NCBI GenBank assembly: GCA_002328865.1
Contig: DCWO01000043.1
Location: 1 to 8,382 of the forward strand
Length of the DNA stretch: 8,382 nt
DNA from: Dehalococcoidia bacterium UBA2160
Lineage (GTDB): Bacteria > Chloroflexota > Dehalococcoidia > Lucifugimonadales > UBA1123
Reading direction: 5' to 3'
Shown piece after piece: positions 5,020 through 8,382 of the stretch (position 1 is the first letter of the stretch; each line of letters begins with the position of its first letter). The translations under genes and the position numbers were made by a program. The notes beneath the pieces were generated by a model. That model was not told where the DNA came from. It saw only the letters and a program-made list of their open reading frames with translations, and did not search any database.

Positions 5020-6260
5020 CGCCCCAATCGTGGCGGAGACGCGCTCACCATGATTAGGAACGCCGCGGCGTAAATCGCGACTACAACCTGCCAAGCGAGA
5101 TCGTAGCTGCCTCGGAAATCGAAGACGTACCCCATCGCAGGCGCGCCCAGCGAAGTCGCCACCAGGATCGTGGGCATAGTGACTCCTCGGATCGTGCCCA
5201 AGAAAGACCTGCCGAAGTAGCTGGCCCAGAGATAAGGCTGCGATACTATGCCCGTGCCCGCTGACATGCCCCATATGACGGCAGAGGCGAACATGTCCGT
5301 GTTGCTGTCCGCAGAGAGCATGATCACGATGGCGATGCTGAATCCGGCGAACGGACCGGCGGCCACGAACCGCGCCGGAACGCGATCCAGCAGAATTCCC
5401 ACGGCCAGCATCACCGTGGCGGCGCTCGCCGCGTGAACCGAGATCGACAGCGACACCAGGTCATGGTCGAATCCACTGTCGATCCAGTAGGGTATCCGGT
5501 GCACGCCTCCGCCTGCGGCGAATCCGCCCAATGCAAGCGCCGCCGTCAGCATCCAGAACGCTCGTGTGCTCAACGCCGTGCCGAGCGTCCACACGGCTTC
5601 ATCGGCTGCCTCAGACCTCTGAGCGGCCCCTGACCCAAGGCGCGAGTCCGCGTCGCCGTCCGGTCGAAGCCCCATGTCCTCCGGCTGTCGCCTCAGGAAC
5701 GTCAGGGCAGTCGGGACGATCATGGTCATGCTGATGATTCCCAGGTAGAACCACGCCCGGCGCCAGCCGACAGCGCCGATGAGGAACTGAGTCACCGGGA
5801 CGAACGTGGTTGCGCCGAGGGCGAGCCCCATCGACGTCACCGCCATCGCGGTGCCGCGTTTGCGGACGAACCATTTGGCTACCGGCACCGATGTCAACAG
5901 ACCGCCGCCCTGCGGGCTCAAGCCGCCGAAGCCGATCACGGCGAAGAGGACGAACAACTGGACCACGTTGGTGGCCGAACCGATGGCGATCACGCCCAAA
6001 CCGGTGATCAGCGCCGAAGCTGGAATCAGAATTCGAGCGCCGAAGCGGTCCACCAGCCGGCCTATGACGATGCTGGCAAGACCGGCGGCGAGCGTTCGCG
6101 AAGTGGTGAGCCATCCGAAGAGACCGCGGGAAATGCCGATTTCGTCGCTCATCGGGATGACGAACAGGCCGAGGTTCATGTTCCCGGTCGCGTGGGTCGC
6201 GAAGTTGACAACGAACAGGGTCGCGACGATGACCCATCCATAAAAGAACGCGCGCCTCAA
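5004..6260 (-). CDS. MFS permease, monocarboxylate/oxalate-formate antiporter-like
   Basis: A 418-residue inner-membrane transporter with about 12 hydrophobic segments in two six-helix halves joined by a hydrophilic loop near residues 193-225 (RRQPEDMGLRPDGDADSRLG and on). Segment 1 begins directly after the start (FFYGWVIVATLFVVNF). The loop between segments 2 and 3 carries MFS motif A as GRLVDRFGAR (67-76), partly repeated in the second half as GILLDRVPAR. WFVRKRGTAMA, GWRRAW and YFGRSFLGTIRG are typical of the MCT/OFA-type branch, which moves small organic anions. The start must be the TTG at 6260-6258: no ATG or GTG is available before segment 1, an in-frame TGA lies about 75 nt upstream, and no clear Shine-Dalgarno is seen, so translation may be weak. 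The TPP-enzyme gene lies 162 bp upstream on the same strand, beyond a hairpin. Substrate unknown. Confidence 0.9.
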   Translation of the reverse strand: MRRAFFYGWVIVATLFVVNFATHATGNMNLGLFVIPMSDEIGISRGLFGWLTTSRTLAAGLASIVIGRLVDRFGARILIPASALITGLGVIAIGSATNVVQLFVLFAVIGFGGLSPQGGGLLTSVPVAKWFVRKRGTAMAVTSMGLALGATTFVPVTQFLIGAVGWRRAWFYLGIISMTMIVPTALTFLRRQPEDMGLRPDGDADSRLGSGAAQRSEAADEAVWTLGTALSTRAFWMLTAALALGGFAAGGGVHRIPYWIDSGFDHDLVSLSISVHAASAATVMLAVGILLDRVPARFVAAGPFAGFSIAIVIMLSADSNTDMFASAVIWGMSAGTGIVSQPYLWASYFGRSFLGTIRGVTMPTILVATSLGAPAMGYVFDFRGSYDLAWQVVVAIYAAAFLIMVSASPPRLGRPLAD

Positions 6261-6356
6261 TTGCGAAGCCGAACTTCGAGTGGGCCGACCGCCGGCAAAC
6301 GACAGAGAAGGCGCACGGAATCGGACAGCCCGTCAGTAGAAACTCCGGTCACGTCA

Positions 6357-6387
6357 AACGCGAGCCTCGTTCGTCGAGGCTCGCGTT
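6357..6387 (-). terminator. Perfect 13-bp hairpin between the TPP-enzyme and MFS genes
   Basis: AACGCGAGCCTCG (6357-6369) and CGAGGCTCGCGTT (6375-6387) pair perfectly around the loop TTCGT. On the minus strand the hairpin begins 35 nt after the TPP-enzyme stop codon and ends in only three T residues. Stem strength makes it the best terminator in the window, although the U tract is short. It probably ends or attenuates the TPP-enzyme transcript before the permease gene. Confidence 0.7.
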
Positions 6388-6422
6388 CCGAACTCGTCAG
6401 TGCGTTCGACGTCTTCGTCCGA

Positions 6423-8072
6423 CTACACCGCGCCTCGCATCGAGAACGTCTGCTCCTCAGACGAGATGACCTCGATCACGGCTGACTGGCCGTCCTTGTT
6501 CGCCTGGATGCCACGCTGTAGCGCCGGGACGACGTCCTGCGGCTTCTCCACCCGCTCCGCGTACGCGCCGAGGGCCTTGCCCACGCTGGCGTAGTCGCCG
6601 CCAGTGCTCTTGGCGCCGAACAGTTCGGTCGCCACCGGGAAGCTACGGTGCGAATAGATGGCCATCGACGAGTTGTTGAGCACGACCGTGAGGATCGGGA
6701 TGTTCTCTCTGACGGCCGTCTCGATGTCCATGCCGACCATTCCAAGCGCGTAGTCACCGATCAGGTGTGCAACGGTTTTATCGGGCGCGGCCAGTTTGGC
6801 GCCCATGGCCAGGCCCAGGCTGTGGCCAAGTTGAGTGGACTTGCCCCATCCCAGGAATCCACGCGGCGTCAGTGCTTCGTAAAACGGGATGATCTGATCG
6901 CGGGGGCTGCCTGCGTCGTGGGTCATTATGGTGTTCTCTTGGTCCACCGTGTGCATCAGGTCCCAGACGACGCGGTATGGGTTGATCGGAATCTCGTCCG
7001 AGGTCAACTTGGGCATCCAATCGTCGAGCCACGCCGCCTTGGCCGTAGCGATCTCGGCCTGTGTTTCGCTCCCGTCGACGCTCTGGCCGGCGCCGAGGGA
7101 GTCTTTGGTTTGCTCGATGAGTTGCTCCAAGACTAGTTTGGCGTCTCCGATCACGGCGTGGTCCACATCGTAGTCCTTGCCCAGGTCCTCGACGTCGTTG
7201 GTGCACTGGATCAGCACCATGTTGTCCATGAGGTTGGCGCCGTAATGATTTCTCGTGAAGCTAGTGCCGATGCCCAGGATGACGTCGGCTCGCTCCAGGA
7301 AATGCGCAACATGTCCGGTTGTGGTTCCGCTCCTCGTGCCCAGCGCCAACGAATGGTTCTCGGGGAAGACGCTTTTCCCTGCCATAGTGGTCATCACCGG
7401 CGTTTGCGTCAGTTCGGCAAGTTCGCGGAGCTCGTCCCAGGCCTCGGCGTAAAGGACTCCCTGCCCTGCCTGGATTATCGGGCGCTTGGCGGCCAACAGC
7501 ATCTTGACGGCCTGCTCGATGTCGCGCGGGTCGCCGGCGCTTCGTCGCGGGGTCACCGGTCCGTAGGTCAGAGCTTCGTCGGGGAAATCGCCCCTGAGCA
7601 CGTCGCCCGGCATCTCGAGCAGGACGGGGCCCGGGCGTCCCTGTCGCAAACGGCTGAACGCGCGCCGCATGATCTCCGGGATTCTCTCGGTCAAGTTGAT
7701 CTGTTGCGACCACTTGGTGACCTCGTCGTACGCACGACTCGGGCTGAACGTCGGATGCACGCCGACGCGGTCCAGGCGCGCGGCCGCGGGCAGCAGCAGG
7801 ATGGGCACCGAATCGGCGAAGGCTTGGGCGGCGCCGGCGAACGCGTTCTCCGCGCCGGGTCCGGCCTGCATCGAGAAGACGCCGATGCTCTTCCCGTTCA
7901 TCACTCGCGTGAAGCCGTCTGCGGCGTTGACGCCGACCCTCTCCTGGCGGAAAACGATGGGTCGAATTCCGGCGATTGCCGCCGCCTCTTCCAGGGTGTT
8001 CATCGGGATGATCCCGAGGAATCCAACACCTTCCTCTTTCAGTATCCGGGCAATAGCTTCCGAGCCTCGCAT
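6423..8072 (-). CDS. Thiamine pyrophosphate-requiring enzyme, acetolactate synthase-like
   Basis: A 549-residue member of the TPP-dependent 2-oxo-acid decarboxylase/carboligase superfamily (COG0028). Three domains are visible: the N-terminal pyrimidine-binding domain (about 1-165), a central Rossmann-like domain (about 180-325; QAGQGVLYAEAWDELREL near 201-218) and the C-terminal pyrophosphate domain (about 365-540). E44 in FRQERVGVNAADG is the glutamate that activates the cofactor. The Mg/TPP motif runs from GDY (439-441) to NN (466-467); the usual third residue Gly is Tyr here. GSPRDQ (388-393) and WGKSTQLGHSLGLAMGAKL line the active site. The ATG at 8072 follows GGGAGGAG (8084-8077) and begins MRGSEAIARIL, the expected family start; a longer frame to 8309 adds unrelated sequence. 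The enzyme is cytoplasmic. The reaction cannot be fixed by sequence: it could be an acetolactate synthase-like carboligase or a 2-oxo-acid decarboxylase. No small regulatory subunit gene is adjacent. Confidence 0.92.
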   Translation of the reverse strand: MRGSEAIARILKEEGVGFLGIIPMNTLEEAAAIAGIRPIVFRQERVGVNAADGFTRVMNGKSIGVFSMQAGPGAENAFAGAAQAFADSVPILLLPAAARLDRVGVHPTFSPSRAYDEVTKWSQQINLTERIPEIMRRAFSRLRQGRPGPVLLEMPGDVLRGDFPDEALTYGPVTPRRSAGDPRDIEQAVKMLLAAKRPIIQAGQGVLYAEAWDELRELAELTQTPVMTTMAGKSVFPENHSLALGTRSGTTTGHVAHFLERADVILGIGTSFTRNHYGANLMDNMVLIQCTNDVEDLGKDYDVDHAVIGDAKLVLEQLIEQTKDSLGAGQSVDGSETQAEIATAKAAWLDDWMPKLTSDEIPINPYRVVWDLMHTVDQENTIMTHDAGSPRDQIIPFYEALTPRGFLGWGKSTQLGHSLGLAMGAKLAAPDKTVAHLIGDYALGMVGMDIETAVRENIPILTVVLNNSSMAIYSHRSFPVATELFGAKSTGGDYASVGKALGAYAERVEKPQDVVPALQRGIQANKDGQSAVIEVISSEEQTFSMRGAV

Positions 8073-8085
8073 GTTCGCTCCTCCC

Positions 8086-8099
8086 GCACCCAAAGGTGC
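8086..8099 (-). promoter_or_regulatory. Small leader hairpin next to the TPP-enzyme ribosome site
   Basis: On the minus strand GCACC and GGTGC form a 5-bp stem with loop TTTG, ending 1 nt before the GGGAGGAG ribosome site. It may tune access of ribosomes. It is too small to be a riboswitch, and no THI-box-like conserved core was recognised. Confidence 0.25.
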
Positions 8100-8124
8100 A
8101 TTCAAATCGAATTCGTCAGGCGCC

Positions 8125-8153
8125 ATCGTAGTACGGCAGCCGAGCCGTGTCCA
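8125..8153 (-). promoter_or_regulatory. Sigma70-like promoter of the TPP-enzyme gene
   Basis: On the minus strand TGGACA (8153-8148, five of six to the -35 consensus) is followed by exactly 17 bp and then TACGAT (8130-8125, four of six to the -10 consensus). Transcription would start near 8118, giving a leader of about 46 nt. The position also supports the ATG at 8072 over the longer frame, whose start would lie upstream of this promoter. Confidence 0.45.
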
Positions 8154-8382
8154 GACGGATCGAGCGGTCGGGCGCCCCGAAATCTCGTACGGACGCCCAC
8201 AGCCGTCCGACGATGCCGGCCTATGACAACCGAGACAGGCCGTATCAGACGCCGCATATGGGTTGGGCTGCACTTCACGCGACCTCGAATCGAATGCAAG
8301 GAAAGTCAACTTGGGACGAGGGGCGAGCAGTGCCGACAGTAGAGTCCCAGGAAGTGGTGTAAGAGAAGAGATGGCCTAGAAG
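8154..8382. other. Right-edge stretch with no supported gene
   Basis: Open frames here (8147-8362 plus; the upstream extension of the TPP frame and 8102-8299 on the minus strand) lack ribosome sites and have unnatural compositions. No RNA gene or repeat was recognised. The neighbouring gene presumably begins beyond the window. Confidence 0.4.

Noticed and set aside
5611..6237. 208-residue minus-strand ORF overlapping the MFS gene, and similar ORFs inside the TPP-enzyme gene
   Set aside because: Arginine- and proline-rich shadow frames of strongly supported genes.
8073..8309. N-terminal extension of the TPP enzyme (frame open to 8309), containing a CLGCH motif that looks like a haem-binding CxxCH site
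   Set aside because: The ATG at 8072 has a strong ribosome site and the expected family N-terminus; a sigma70-like promoter lies inside the extension, and the extension has no natural composition.

Overview
The window is moderately GC-rich bacterial chromosome, probably from an uncultivated lineage. The TPP-requiring enzyme, the 12-segment MFS permease and the small methyltransferase are types I associate with Chloroflexota (SAR202-like) and Actinobacteria. That placement is from recall only. No rRNA, tRNA, CRISPR array, transposase or integrase was seen.

Layout from left to right. At 1-140 (minus strand, running off the left edge) is the start of a small gene, with its promoter at about 188-252. 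Positions 141-1242 are gene-poor: they hold one fairly convincing 60-residue gene (903-1085, plus) and two doubtful short ORFs. Next, both on the minus strand, come a streptomycin/hydroxyurea-type antibiotic phosphotransferase (1243-2142) and, upstream of it in transcription order, a class I SAM-dependent methyltransferase (2334-3065, GTG start chosen from a strong Shine-Dalgarno). A gene-free stretch of about 500 bp follows, then a short predicted lipoprotein or secreted protein (3614-3922, plus). A Nudix hydrolase (4021-4482, minus) is divergent from a 74-residue protein (4679-4903, plus). The right half holds two minus-strand genes: a 549-residue TPP-dependent enzyme (6423-8072) and, after a perfect 13-bp hairpin, an MFS permease (5004-6260).

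The most interesting signal is that the truncated gene at 1-140 and the gene at 4679-4903 are paralogs: 23 of the first 38 residues are identical without gaps. They share a promoter layout. A GTCAGG hexamer occurs twice, exactly 33 bp apart, in both; the inner copy continues as GTCAGGAACA and is followed 16 bp later by CCGCGC-TA(A/T)TCT-type sequence ending in a -10-like hexamer. The inner GTCAGG starts 79 and 81 nt before the ATG. They point outward and flank the 4.5-kb accessory-looking segment with the kinase, methyltransferase, lipoprotein and Nudix genes. This suggests an undescribed, multi-copy, co-regulated family of small proteins.

Functionally, the kinase and methyltransferase may form a small-molecule modification or detoxification pair. 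The TPP enzyme and permease may handle a shared 2-oxo-acid-type metabolite. Both links rest on neighbourhood alone.
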